From NCBI GenBank assembly GCA_043813955.1, contig JBDRKN010000006.1, positions 1 to 30,109 on the forward strand: a stretch of DNA of 30,109 nucleotides. Reading direction: 5' to 3'. This DNA comes from JBDRKN01 sp043813955. Lineage in GTDB: Bacteria > Patescibacteriota > Patescibacteriia > Patescibacteriales > Patescibacteriaceae. Within the stretch, counting starts at the first letter, position 1, and each line of letters begins with the position of its first letter. Both the position numbers and the translations under genes were made by a program. The notes beneath the pieces are model-generated. The model saw only the letters and a program-made list of their open reading frames with translations. It was not told the origin of the DNA and made no database searches. Of the stretch, positions 17,013 through 25,183 are shown piece by piece.

Positions 17013-17026
17013 TTTCTTTATTTATT

Positions 17027-17035
17027 TGATATAAT
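17027..17035 (+). promoter_or_regulatory. Extended -10 promoter placing the start near the GH130 ATG
   Basis: TGATATAAT (TATAAT at 17030-17035), 7 nt before ATG 17043, so the transcript should begin at or next to the start codon. The -35 is weak (TTATAA at 17007-17012). Confidence 0.6.
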
Positions 17036-17042
17036 AATTAAT

Positions 17043-18074
17043 ATGATTAAAGTTAAAAAACACGGAGTGATTCTAGCTCCGACAAGGAAAAAATTTGAAG
17101 CTAAAGGAGTATTAAATCCAGCAGTCTATCAAGAGGGTGATTTAGTGCATGTTATTTATCGAGCAGTTGATAAAAATCATGTTTCGCGCTTAGGCTATGC
17201 CAAATTTGAAAAGGGGACTAAGCTCTTGGTGCGATGGGAAAAGCCTTTTTTTGAGCCAAAGTTTAAATATGAATCAAAAGGCACTGAAGATCCGCGCATT
17301 ACTAAGATAAAAGACATTATTTACATGACTTATGTTGCCCATGACGGAAAGAATGCCCAGATTGCCTATGCATATGGCAAGCATTTGTTTGATTTAAAGC
17401 GGGGAGGGATTATAAGTCCGCAGATTCAGTATGCCAAGGCAGGCAAGTATTTTAGAAGCTGCAAGAATAAATTAAAAGATGATTATTATTTTATGGAATC
17501 ATACTACCGCGAATATAGCGGAGAAGATGTATTGATTTGGGAAAAAGACGGTTTGCTATTTCCAGAAAAGATCAGGGGAAAGTATGTTTTAACACACCGC
17601 ATCTTGCCTGATATCCAGATTGTATATTTTAAGGACTTTAAGGAATTAAAAACAAAGAAATTCTGGATAGAGTACTTAAAGGATTTTGACCAGCATGTTG
17701 TTTTAGAAGGCAAGCATGGGTTTGAAGAAAGGCATATTGGCGGGGGAGCCCCTCCAATCAAGACCGATGACGGCTGGCTTATGATCTATCACGGAGTAGA
17801 GGAGAGTAATAAGCGAAGGGTATATCATGCAGCAGCAGCTCTGCTGGATTTGAAAAATCCGAGCAGGGTATTGGCGCGTCTCCCCTATCCTCTTTTCTCC
17901 CCTGATAAAGATTACGAACTTAAGGGCAATGTTAATAATGTGGTTTTTCCAAGCGGAACGGCTATTATTGATAATCGGCTTTTCATCTATTATGGCGCTG
18001 CTGATAATAAAATTGCTGTTGCCAGTATTGGCCTTAATTATTTGTTAGACGAGTTAAGGAGGTTCAAAGTTTAA
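17043..18074 (+). CDS. GH130 family glycoside phosphorylase/hydrolase
   Basis: Five-bladed beta-propeller enzyme (PH1107-like). Family members phosphorolyse beta-mannosides (beta-1,4- or beta-1,2-mannooligosaccharides, Man-GlcNAc) to alpha-mannose 1-phosphate, or in some subgroups hydrolyse them. Visible hallmarks are GTEDPRI (residues 80-86), holding the conserved Asp, GGGAPPIKTDDGWLMIYHGV (about 237-256), YHAAAALLDLKNPSRVLAR and a final IYYGAADNKIAVA. Length of 343 is typical. No signal peptide, so it is cytoplasmic. It is first in a three-gene carbohydrate locus and the next gene starts 2 nt after. Linkage and phosphorylase versus hydrolase activity cannot be decided here. Confidence 0.88.
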   Translation: MIKVKKHGVILAPTRKKFEAKGVLNPAVYQEGDLVHVIYRAVDKNHVSRLGYAKFEKGTKLLVRWEKPFFEPKFKYESKGTEDPRITKIKDIIYMTYVAHDGKNAQIAYAYGKHLFDLKRGGIISPQIQYAKAGKYFRSCKNKLKDDYYFMESYYREYSGEDVLIWEKDGLLFPEKIRGKYVLTHRILPDIQIVYFKDFKELKTKKFWIEYLKDFDQHVVLEGKHGFEERHIGGGAPPIKTDDGWLMIYHGVEESNKRRVYHAAAALLDLKNPSRVLARLPYPLFSPDKDYELKGNVNNVVFPSGTAIIDNRLFIYYGAADNKIAVASIGLNYLLDELRRFKV

Positions 18075-18076
18075 TT

Positions 18077-20329
18077 ATGAAGAATCAGAAATTTCCATGT
18101 ATCCTCTATGTCAGCACTTTTCCTCCAAGAGAGTGCGGCATAGCAACCTTTACACAGGATTTAACCAATGCCATTGACAAGGAATTTAATCCTGCTGTTA
18201 AGTCTAAAATTCTGGCAATGAATGCCAATGGCACCTCTATATATAATTATCCAAGAAAAGTCAACTTTCAGATCAATGATATTGATTTGAATGATTATTT
18301 GCGCGTTGCCAAGGAGATTAATAAATCAAGCGAGATTAAGCTGGTCAATGTTCAGCATGAGTATGGCCTTTTTGGCGGAGAATGGGGCAATTATTTGCTC
18401 CCTTTTTTAGAAATGATTAAAAAGCCAAAGATAATCACCTTTCATACAGTTCTTTCTCGCCCTCGGCCTGGCTTAAAAAAGATTACCCAGGATATTGTTT
18501 CAAAAGCTGACGGGATTGTAGTCATGACCAGAAACTGTGAACATCTTTTGCGCAGAGCATATCAGACGCCAAGAAGCAAGCCCATCTTTGTTATCCCGCA
18601 CGGAGTGCACCATGTGCCATTTCCTTCCAAGTCCAGAGCAAAGAGAAAGCTGAATTTGTCAGGCCATACAATACTTTCCACCTTTGGAATGATTAATTCT
18701 GACAAGGGAATAGAGTATGCTATTGAAGCATTGCCAGAAATAGTAGCTAAATATCCTAAAGTTTTGTATTTAGTAATTGGAGCCACGCATTCTCTGGTTG
18801 CCAAGCATGAAGGAGAAAAGTACCGCAACAAGCTTATCCGCTTGGTTAAGAAGTTAAAACTAGAGGATAATGTTAAATTTTACAACAAGTATTTGGAATT
18901 GAACGAATTGATTGATTTTTTAAAGGCGACTGACATTTACATCTCCCCTACTTTAAATCCAAAACAGGCAGTGTCAGGCACTATTTCATATGCCTTGTCA
19001 TGCGCATGCCCTGTAATTTCCACCAAGAACCAGTATGGCAAAGATACAATTAACCGCGAACGCGGAATTTTAGTTGATTTTGCCAATTCAGAACAGATTA
19101 AAAAGGCCGCAATGATGATGCTGGAGGATAAAGAGATGACTAAAAATATGAAAAAAGCCTGCTATTATTACTCAAGGCATATGACTTGGCAAAACGTAGC
19201 TTTAGCCTATTTTGAGGGCTTTAACAAGTTTGCAAAGATTATGCCGCGCCAGAAAGACAAGCTGCCTTCTATAAATATAAATCATGTTAAGGCTTTGACT
19301 GACGAATTTGGCATGATACAGTTTGCAGTTCATACCAAGCCTGATCAGCATTCTGGATATTGTTTAGATGACAATTCTCGCGCTTTAATTGGCTGTGTGG
19401 AGCATTATGAGAATTATCCAAGCCAGGGTACTCTTAATTTGATTAAAACCTATTTTAATTATATTAAAACTTCCCAAAAGAGAAATGGACATTTCCATGA
19501 CTTTATTAACTACAGCCGCAATCCGAATAATGACAATCCAGAAAGCGAAGATTCTTTTGGCCGCGCTATTTGGTCTTTAGGCATAATGATAAATAGTGAG
19601 AAGCTGCCGACAGAGATGATTGCCAATGCGTACAGAGTTTTTAATAAAGCCAAGCCAGTTATTGAAGAATTAAAGTTTTCAAGGGCTATTGCCTTTAGCT
19701 TGATCGGACTTTGCTATATCCATGACTACTATAGTCGTATGAAAAATGAAAAAAAATTGCCTGAGATTAATGAATTAATTAAACAATTAGCTGATAAATT
19801 ATTGTCTAAATATGATGAACAGCTTAAGAAAGCTAATAAAAAGGGCGATAAGTGGCTATGGTTTGATAATCATTTAACTTATTCTAATTACAAAATTCCT
19901 GAAAGCCTGCTCAGGGCATACAAAATAATTAAAGACAAGAAATATTTAATAGCAGCCAAAGAGACAATTAATTTTTTGTCCTCTATTACTTTTGACAAGG
20001 AATATTACAATGCGATTGGTCAGGATGGATGGTATTTCAGGGATGGCAAGCGGGCATATTTTGACCAGCAGCCAGAGGATGCGTCCTCAGCTGTTCAGGC
20101 TCTCATAGTTGCATGGGAAGTATCCAAGCGCAAATCATACGCTGATCAGGCTAAATTGGCTTTTGCCTGGTTTCTTGGCAAGAACCATCTGCATCAGATG
20201 ATTTATGACGAGGCAACAGGCGGGTGCTATGACGGCTTGGGAAAGAATTCTATTAATTTTAACCAAGGCGCTGAATCAACTATTTCATATTTCTTAGCCC
20301 GCTTAGCCATTGCCAAGGTTTATAAATAA
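18077..20329 (+). CDS. GT4 glycosyltransferase fused to an alpha/alpha-toroid domain
   Basis: A 750-residue two-domain protein. Residues 1-395 form a GT-B glycosyltransferase: LYVSTFPPRECGIATFTQDL (N-terminal acceptor domain), VNVQHEYGLFGGEWGNYL, VIPHGVHH, LSTFGMINSDKGIEYAIEAL and the donor region YISPTLNPKQAVSGTISYALS. Residues 396-750 look like an alpha/alpha barrel, with repeated helical units and clustered Asp/Trp motifs: YCLDDNSRALIG, SEDSFGRAIWSLG, KWLWFDNHLTYSNYKIPESLL, GWYF, FDQQPEDASSAVQA and GGCYDGLGKNSINFNQGAEST. Such domains occur in glycosidases, epimerases and lyases. It is 2 nt downstream of GH130, so synthesis and turnover of one glycan may be linked. No signal peptide or membrane helix. 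The toroid's activity is unassigned. Confidence 0.82.
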   Translation: MKNQKFPCILYVSTFPPRECGIATFTQDLTNAIDKEFNPAVKSKILAMNANGTSIYNYPRKVNFQINDIDLNDYLRVAKEINKSSEIKLVNVQHEYGLFGGEWGNYLLPFLEMIKKPKIITFHTVLSRPRPGLKKITQDIVSKADGIVVMTRNCEHLLRRAYQTPRSKPIFVIPHGVHHVPFPSKSRAKRKLNLSGHTILSTFGMINSDKGIEYAIEALPEIVAKYPKVLYLVIGATHSLVAKHEGEKYRNKLIRLVKKLKLEDNVKFYNKYLELNELIDFLKATDIYISPTLNPKQAVSGTISYALSCACPVISTKNQYGKDTINRERGILVDFANSEQIKKAAMMMLEDKEMTKNMKKACYYYSRHMTWQNVALAYFEGFNKFAKIMPRQKDKLPSININHVKALTDEFGMIQFAVHTKPDQHSGYCLDDNSRALIGCVEHYENYPSQGTLNLIKTYFNYIKTSQKRNGHFHDFINYSRNPNNDNPESEDSFGRAIWSLGIMINSEKLPTEMIANAYRVFNKAKPVIEELKFSRAIAFSLIGLCYIHDYYSRMKNEKKLPEINELIKQLADKLLSKYDEQLKKANKKGDKWLWFDNHLTYSNYKIPESLLRAYKIIKDKKYLIAAKETINFLSSITFDKEYYNAIGQDGWYFRDGKRAYFDQQPEDASSAVQALIVAWEVSKRKSYADQAKLAFAWFLGKNHLHQMIYDEATGGCYDGLGKNSINFNQGAESTISYFLARLAIAKVYK

Positions 20330-20349
20330 TTTCCTGCTACATTAATTTA

Positions 20350-20358
20350 TGATATACT
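20350..20358 (+). promoter_or_regulatory. Extended -10 promoter at the GH100/GDE-like gene
   Basis: TGATATACT (TATACT at 20353-20358), exactly 6 nt before ATG 20365, so the predicted first transcribed base is the A of the start codon. Confidence 0.55.
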
Positions 20359-20364
20359 AAAACC

Positions 20365-21501
20365 ATGGATATTTTAGAAAAAGCTTACAGCAAAGCAATA
20401 GAAGTTTTAGATCATTGCGCTAAACCTTCTGGTTTTTATGCTTCAGGATTGCCTGGCGGCTATGAGGCAACATGGGCTAGGGACAGCATGATTACCAGTC
20501 TTGGAGCCAGCTTGGTGGATGATAAATTTAAGACTGCTATTAAAAAAAGCTTGGATTTATTAGGCAAGAACCAATCCTATCTTGGCCAGATTCCTAATTG
20601 CGTTGGCTCATATAATACTGACAGGCGCTCTGATGTTACTTTTAACAGCATTGATTCTACTCTTTGGTTTATAATAGGCCTTTTAGCCTATGTTTTGCGC
20701 TTTAATGACAAATCAATATATTACAAGCATAGAAAGCATTTAAGCCTTGGCTTGATTTGGCTTAGCTATCAGGATCCTGATGAAGTAAGATTATTAGCAC
20801 AGCAGCCGACAATGGACTGGATGGATGCTTTTCCTCATAAGTACGGATACTGCATTAATACACAAGCCCTTTATTATGCTGTTTTAATGATGGTCAACAA
20901 GACTAGGCAGGCCAATCATATGAAGCGCGTAGTTAACGGCGATATTGAAAAATACATATCTTTGTATGATAAAAAACTTGGATATTATTATCCTTGGGCA
21001 TGGAAGAACCATGACGGAGACAGAGAGCATGAAGAATGGTTTGATTCTTTAGGAAATCTCTTAGCTGTTATTACTGGCTTGGCAACGCCAGCTATTGCCA
21101 AGAGTATTTTAAAAACAATTGAAAGCAAGAAAATTAATCAGCCATATCCATGCAAGGCTATCTGGCCTGCTATTAAAAAAACAGATCCAGAATGGAAAAG
21201 TTATTTTAGCAAATGCGATGCAAAAGACCCTTTGAGTTATTTAAACGCTGGCATCTGGCCTTTTATTGGAGGCTTCTATATTGTAGCCTTGGTCAAAATG
21301 AAAGAATATAAAAAGGCAGAAACAGAACTTAAAAAACTAGCTAAAGCCAATATGCAACATAATGGCCATGAATTTAATGAATGGCTGCACGGAAAGACTG
21401 GCAAGCCAGAAGGAGAGCCTTTTCAAGCCTGGTCAGCCGCAACTTTTATCTATGCATATCATTGCCTAGAACATAAACAGGCCTTATATTTTGATTATTA
21501 G
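20365..21501 (+). CDS. Alpha/alpha-toroid glycosidase (amylo-alpha-1,6-glucosidase / GH100-like)
   Basis: Cytoplasmic (alpha/alpha)6-barrel glycosidase of 378 residues. Typical motifs are GGYEATWARDSMITSLGA (residues 32-49; the ARDS Asp is characteristic of the debranching-enzyme/invertase clan), TFNSIDSTLWFIIGLLAYVLR, QPTMDWMDAFPHKYGYCINTQALYY, LNAGIWPFIGGFYI and FNEWLHGKTGKPEGEPFQAWSAATFIYAY. It could be the C-terminal catalytic domain type of glycogen debranching enzyme or a GH100 neutral-invertase relative; the residues seen do not separate these. It sits 35 nt after the GT-toroid gene with its own extended -10 box, and completes the GH130/GT locus. A possible role is trimming the alpha-linked part of the same glycan. 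Confidence 0.78.
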   Translation: MDILEKAYSKAIEVLDHCAKPSGFYASGLPGGYEATWARDSMITSLGASLVDDKFKTAIKKSLDLLGKNQSYLGQIPNCVGSYNTDRRSDVTFNSIDSTLWFIIGLLAYVLRFNDKSIYYKHRKHLSLGLIWLSYQDPDEVRLLAQQPTMDWMDAFPHKYGYCINTQALYYAVLMMVNKTRQANHMKRVVNGDIEKYISLYDKKLGYYYPWAWKNHDGDREHEEWFDSLGNLLAVITGLATPAIAKSILKTIESKKINQPYPCKAIWPAIKKTDPEWKSYFSKCDAKDPLSYLNAGIWPFIGGFYIVALVKMKEYKKAETELKKLAKANMQHNGHEFNEWLHGKTGKPEGEPFQAWSAATFIYAYHCLEHKQALYFDY

Positions 21502-21502
21502 A

Positions 21503-21661
21503 ATGCTTTTTGTGTTTGGCGAAAATAAAGAAAAATATATAATAGAAGAAATTCCAAAGAAAAGTTTTGAATACAAAAAACTTGAAAAAATGAGCAATGA
21601 AAAAAATGCAGTAAAACCATATATGAAATTGATAGCAGAAAACAAGCGTATAAATAATTAA
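21503..21661 (+). CDS. Small unknown protein, 52 aa
   Basis: ATG 21503 lies 1 nt after the TAG of the glycosidase, and the frame stays open to TAA at 21659-21661. The peptide starts MLFVFGENKEKYIIEEIPK and ends KLIAENKRINN. It is highly charged (Lys/Glu) and soluble. Tight spacing to the upstream gene and a terminator stem that begins on its stop codon support a real last gene of the operon. No family recognised. Confidence 0.55.
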   Translation: MLFVFGENKEKYIIEEIPKKSFEYKKLEKMSNEKNAVKPYMKLIAENKRINN

Positions 21662-21682
21662 ACCGCAAATTTGCGGTTTTTG
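21660..21682 (+). terminator. Rho-independent terminator of the glycan locus
   Basis: Perfect 18-nt palindrome with arms AACCGCAAA and TTTGCGGTT (21660-21677), followed by a T-run. It ends the transcription unit of the glycosidase and small ORF. Confidence 0.85.
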
Positions 21683-21732
21683 TATTTTGATTATAGTCAA
21701 GCGGCCTATCATAGATAGATCGCTTTTTATTG

Positions 21733-21761
21733 TTACAATTTATCGTTTTTTATGATATAAT
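21733..21761 (+). promoter_or_regulatory. Promoter of the AlbA_2/ATPase gene (extended -10)
   Basis: TTACAA (21733-21738), 17-nt spacer, TATAAT (21756-21761) with TG upstream. ATG 21771 is 9 nt after the -10, so the mRNA has almost no leader. Confidence 0.72.
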
Positions 21762-21770
21762 TTGAGTATA

Positions 21771-23168
21771 ATGGCCAAACAAGCAATAACCAAATTAATC
21801 AAACAACCCGAATCAGGAATTTTTGAGAAAAAGTCCTCGCTTTCTGATATTAAAAGAATTGTGGAAGTGGTCTGCTCTTTTGCCAATAGTAATGGCGGAA
21901 AAGTTTTAGTTGGCGTGAGTGATAAAGGAAAAGTGATGAATATTGATATTGGCAAAAATACGATTGAAAGATTAACTGATACAATTATTGATAATACTGA
22001 TCATAAGATTTATCCGGAAATTTCAACCATTAAAACAGATGAGAAAAATTTGATTTTGATTTCAGTTAAACCAAGCCCTCAAAAACCGCACACAGCTTAT
22101 GGCAGAGCTTATAAAAGAGCTGGTAAAAATACAAAGCTAATGTCACAAAGCGAATATGAGAGGTTGTTATTAGAAAAGAACAAGGACAAGATGCAATTTG
22201 ACGCTTTTGAGTGCAAAGGCGCCAAAATGGCTGATATTGATAAGGGAAAGGTTAAGTGGTTTTTAAAGAAAGCAAAGGCAGAAAGGAATTTTGATGTTGA
22301 GCCAGAAATTCCAGTTAATGAGGCATTGGAAAGATTGGGATTAATGAAGAATAAGAAATTAACCAATGCCGCTATTTTACTGTTTGGCAAAAACCCACAG
22401 AAATTTTTTTTGCAGGCAAGGATAAGGTGCGCGCGATTTAAAGGAGTTATTGAGACTGACTTCATAGATATGAAAATAATTGAAGGTAATATTATTGACC
22501 AGGTTGATGAGGCTGAAAAATTTATTTTGACCCACATTAAAAAAGCAGCCAAAGTGGTAATGTTTAAAAGAGAAGAGATGTGGGAATATCCTCCTGATGC
22601 TTTAAGAGAGGCAATTGTCAATGCTGTTGCTCACAGGGATTATGAGTGTCCGGGTAATATCAAAGTGGCGGTGCTTGATGACAGGGTTGAAATTACTGAT
22701 CCAGGAACACTACCAGCACCCTTAACAGCCAAAATGCTTAAGCAAAAACATGATTCAGTGCCGAGAAACAAACTTATTTCAGAAGCATTTTTTCTAATTA
22801 AAAATATTGAGCAATGGGGAAAAGGAACAAACAAAATGGTGGAATGGTGTGTTGAACAAGGCCTGAAAGAGCCTGATTTTGAGGAGATCGGTGGTGGATT
22901 TATGGTTAAATTTTACGCGCCTGAGGATTTATTGTCACTGATACCTGAAAAAGACAGGATTGATCTTAAACAACTTGGACTAAATAAAAGACAAATAGAA
23001 GCGCTGGCTTTAATGCTTAATGAAAATAGAGTGTTCACCAATAAAACTTATAGGGAACGTTTCAAAGTAAGCAATCAAACATGTGTCAGAGATATGAAAT
23101 TGTTGAATAAATTAGACTTGGCAATAATTGAGGGTAAAGGAAAAAATGTTAAGTATAAGGCAAAATAA
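21771..23168 (+). CDS. AlbA_2 (Schlafen-like) / HATPase transcriptional regulator-like protein
   Basis: COG2865-type protein of about 465 residues, usually annotated as RecG-like or putative transcriptional regulator, but without helicase domains. The N-terminal AlbA_2 nucleic-acid-binding domain has FEKKSSLSDIKRIVEVVCSFANSNGGKVLVGV (about 14-45) and the conserved AYGRAYKRAGKNTKLMS. A GHKL-type ATPase-like domain has REAIVNAVAHRDYE, VEITDPGTLP and NIEQWGKGTNKMVEWC. The C-terminus (about 400-465) is a winged helix, LNKRQIEALALML...TYRERFKVSNQTCVRDM. I chose ATG 21771 over the in-frame TTG 21762 because of the promoter position. Such genes occur in defence and accessory regions. Function unproven. 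Confidence 0.85.
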   Translation: MAKQAITKLIKQPESGIFEKKSSLSDIKRIVEVVCSFANSNGGKVLVGVSDKGKVMNIDIGKNTIERLTDTIIDNTDHKIYPEISTIKTDEKNLILISVKPSPQKPHTAYGRAYKRAGKNTKLMSQSEYERLLLEKNKDKMQFDAFECKGAKMADIDKGKVKWFLKKAKAERNFDVEPEIPVNEALERLGLMKNKKLTNAAILLFGKNPQKFFLQARIRCARFKGVIETDFIDMKIIEGNIIDQVDEAEKFILTHIKKAAKVVMFKREEMWEYPPDALREAIVNAVAHRDYECPGNIKVAVLDDRVEITDPGTLPAPLTAKMLKQKHDSVPRNKLISEAFFLIKNIEQWGKGTNKMVEWCVEQGLKEPDFEEIGGGFMVKFYAPEDLLSLIPEKDRIDLKQLGLNKRQIEALALMLNENRVFTNKTYRERFKVSNQTCVRDMKLLNKLDLAIIEGKGKNVKYKAK

Positions 23169-23214
23169 AAAATGTCATGAAAGAATAAAAAATGTCATGA
23201 AAAATGTCATGAAA
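23168..23214 (+). repeat. Short direct repeats after the AlbA_2 gene
   Basis: AAAAATGTCATGAAA occurs three times: 23168-23182, 23188-23202 and 23200-23214. Read in frame from 23188, it encodes KNVMKNVMKKF and then a stop. The first copy is in a different frame. The rest of 23215-23316 shows nothing recognisable. Confidence 0.75.
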
Positions 23215-23316
23215 AAATTTTAAGAAATCCTTTAATTGGCAAAAGTTTCTTTTTAATAGAAATCGGCATATGTTGCCAATTCATTACAAAAATTTGTAAA
23301 AAAATTAATTGACTGG

Positions 23317-23388
23317 ATAGTATTTAACTGTCCTACTATTGACACATAGTTAATTGATATATAAAATTATCATATCTTATGCTATAAT
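23317..23388 (+). promoter_or_regulatory. hicBA promoter region with an inverted repeat
   Basis: Two candidate promoters: TTGACA (23339-23344)-N17-TAAAAT (23362-23367), and an extended -10 TATGCTATAAT (TATAAT at 23383-23388). An inverted repeat, ATAGTA (23317-23322) and TACTAT (23334-23339), abuts the -35 and could be the HicB operator. HicB proteins are usually DNA-binding autorepressors. Confidence 0.55.
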
Positions 23389-23420
23389 ATAATTAAAATT
23401 TGTATATTAATTTTATCAAC

Positions 23421-23768
23421 ATGAGTATAAATAAGTATATATATAATTTTTCTAATTTTTTAAGAAAAATTGGGATTGATTTGCATGAAAAAGATGATAT
23501 GCGAATAGTTGAAATGCAAAAAAGAATTAAAGAGCTTGGGAAAATAGAATTTAAGATAGAACAATATCCTGATGGATCGTGGACAGCCGAGTCAATAAAT
23601 ATTGACGGTATTATTACTGGCGGGGAAAATACACAGAATATTTCTACTACTATAAAAGATGCAATATTTACTTATTTTGAAATTCCGCCTTATTTATGCG
23701 TTGATTCATTATTAAAAGGTGATAACGAGCCAGTTACACTAAAGCAAAACGTGTATGCCTATCCGTAG
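23421..23768 (+). CDS. hicB: HicB-like antitoxin
   Basis: About 115 residues. The central part, IEFKIEQYPDGSWTAESINIDGIITGGENTQNISTTIKDAIFTYFEI, has the HicB partial-RNase-H-like pattern (strand, turn, strand, 'GI.T.G.t.eea...i.dAi'). The N-terminal stretch of about 35 residues is extra. No clear ribbon-helix-helix follows. I chose ATG 23421; an in-frame TTG at 23400 would add seven residues. No ribosome binding site is evident. The hicA start codon lies inside its end (14-nt overlap), so translation is coupled. Its role is to bind and block the HicA toxin and probably to repress the operon. Confidence 0.75.
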   Translation: MSINKYIYNFSNFLRKIGIDLHEKDDMRIVEMQKRIKELGKIEFKIEQYPDGSWTAESINIDGIITGGENTQNISTTIKDAIFTYFEIPPYLCVDSLLKGDNEPVTLKQNVYAYP

Positions 23769-23994
23769 TTTTTCTGATATTACTCAAGTACAGTGGGAAA
23801 AAGCGTGTTTAAAATTAGGATTAAAGATAGAAGCTAAATCTGGAAAAGGCAGCCATGTTCTTGTAAAACATACAAAGACAAATCATAAATATACGATTCA
23901 GAAAAATTTACATAAGTTTATAAACATAAAAATATTCAAAAAATTACTTGAATGGGGTTTTGAAGAAGAAGATATTTGGGAAGCGTTAAAATAA
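23755..23994 (+). CDS. hicA: HicA-type mRNA interferase toxin
   Basis: A 79-residue double-stranded-RNA-binding-fold toxin that cleaves mRNA when free of HicB. It begins PIRSFSDITQVQWEKACLKLGLK. The core is GKGSHVLVKH, where the His of GSH is the conserved catalytic residue, followed by HKYTIQKNLHKFINIKIFKKLLEWGF (the usual wording is 'IP.H....kgtl..ILk..gi'). Length is normal for HicA. It overlaps hicB and follows it; the more common order is hicA first. Confidence 0.85.
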   Translation: MPIRSFSDITQVQWEKACLKLGLKIEAKSGKGSHVLVKHTKTNHKYTIQKNLHKFINIKIFKKLLEWGFEEEDIWEALK

Positions 23995-24028
23995 TTATTA
24001 AAGAATCAATTTAGTTCTAATATTAAAA

Positions 24029-25183
24029 TTAAAAATTCAATCTTTGCCTAATATATTGCATGCATAATCTAGTGATGCGGTGATAATGGTAATTATTTGT
24101 AACATGATTATATGCCTGTCTTCCCATTTCCTGCCTTAAATTGTCATCTATTAACAGCATCTTGGTGTATTTGGCTAAATCAGGCACGCTGGCTCTATAG
24201 GCAAAGGTTTTTGGCTTGTCAAATACGATTTTATGGTCTGAATCAAATCCCATTCCTTCGTAAGCCCACTCCTCTTTTAATTCAATAGTTTCCCCTACTT
24301 CGGCTAAAAATCCAGTTTTGCCATGCACAATAGTGTCAACAGGACCGCCTATGTTAATTGAAATACACGGCTTGCCGCATGCTCCGGCTTCCATTTGTAT
24401 CATGCCAAAGCCCTCTAATCTTGATGGAGCAGCGTAGATATCGCAAGCTGAGAGCAGCTGAGACATAAAGTCATGGGAATACATTCCTGTTAAGTAAATA
24501 AATTTGCCTGGATCAAGCCCAAGCTCGTCAATCAAATTATCTTCTTCCCTGTGATGGTCTTCTGCGCAGTCGCTGTCAGAAGCTTTGCAGACATATTTCC
24601 AATTTTTAAATTCTTTATCAACTTCAGCCAGCGCTTTTATCATCTCCTGCGCCCCTTTGCTCGTAACATCTCCGCCAACAGTTAGAATCATTTTTTCATA
24701 AGGCTGAACGCCTATCATTCTTCTTAGATGCTGTATGCCAGGATCTGACTGAGGTATAGCCTGTATTTCATTTGGATCAAATCCAATTGGAAGAGTTTGG
24801 TAATTAGTAACATCAACGCCATCGCGCTTAAAAGTGTGCTTAACCCATTCGCTCGTAGTAAATACTAAAGGCAGTTCGCTTAGTTCTTTGTGATAATTGG
24901 CTATCCATCCATTAGCCACAAACCATGGGATTGGCAGTACTCCAGCGCGCTGAGGCGAAAGAACAATATTAGGAGTATATGACCAAGAGCCAATGCCAAT
25001 TGCAATATCTGGCTTAAATCCGTTTAAGACCCATTGTTTTTGCAAGCTTGGCGCATAATGAGTCGGCATTACCTTAACATCAAGCTCTTGGCCAAGCTCT
25101 TTTAAGCCTCTATAGAGGAGATTTCCTTGAATGCTTAAGCCGTCAGGCTCTGGAGGATATGCATGAAGAACAGCTATTTTCAT
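24029..25183 (-). CDS. GT4 glycosyltransferase
   Basis: Cytoplasmic GT-B glycosyltransferase of 384 residues. The N-terminal domain opens MKIAVLHAYPPEPDGLSIQGNLLYRGL. The C-terminal donor domain has KMILTVGGDVTSKGAQEMIKAL, IYLTGMYSHDFMSQLLSACDIYAAPSRLEGFGMIQMEAGACGKPCIS (EX7E motif E-GFGMIQM-E) and GGPVDTIVHGKTGFLAEVGE. It overlaps the upstream PIG-L deacetylase by 4 nt (ATGA), so the two are translationally coupled. A GT4 plus PIG-L pair recalls BshA/BshB or MshA/MshB thiol synthesis and GlcNAc-lipid synthesis. With no third thiol gene here, a GlcNAc-containing glycolipid is at least as likely. Confidence 0.85.
   Translation of the reverse strand: MKIAVLHAYPPEPDGLSIQGNLLYRGLKELGQELDVKVMPTHYAPSLQKQWVLNGFKPDIAIGIGSWSYTPNIVLSPQRAGVLPIPWFVANGWIANYHKELSELPLVFTTSEWVKHTFKRDGVDVTNYQTLPIGFDPNEIQAIPQSDPGIQHLRRMIGVQPYEKMILTVGGDVTSKGAQEMIKALAEVDKEFKNWKYVCKASDSDCAEDHHREEDNLIDELGLDPGKFIYLTGMYSHDFMSQLLSACDIYAAPSRLEGFGMIQMEAGACGKPCISINIGGPVDTIVHGKTGFLAEVGETIELKEEWAYEGMGFDSDHKIVFDKPKTFAYRASVPDLAKYTKMLLIDDNLRQEMGRQAYNHVTNNYHYHRITRLCMQYIRQRLNF

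Noticed and set aside
22109..22621. 170-codon antisense frame inside the AlbA_2 gene
   Set aside because: Reverse-strand shadow of a conserved domain; no ribosome binding site or promoter.
23168..23214. Possible CRISPR array
   Set aside because: Repeats are only 15 nt, irregularly spaced or overlapping, with no spacers and no cas genes.
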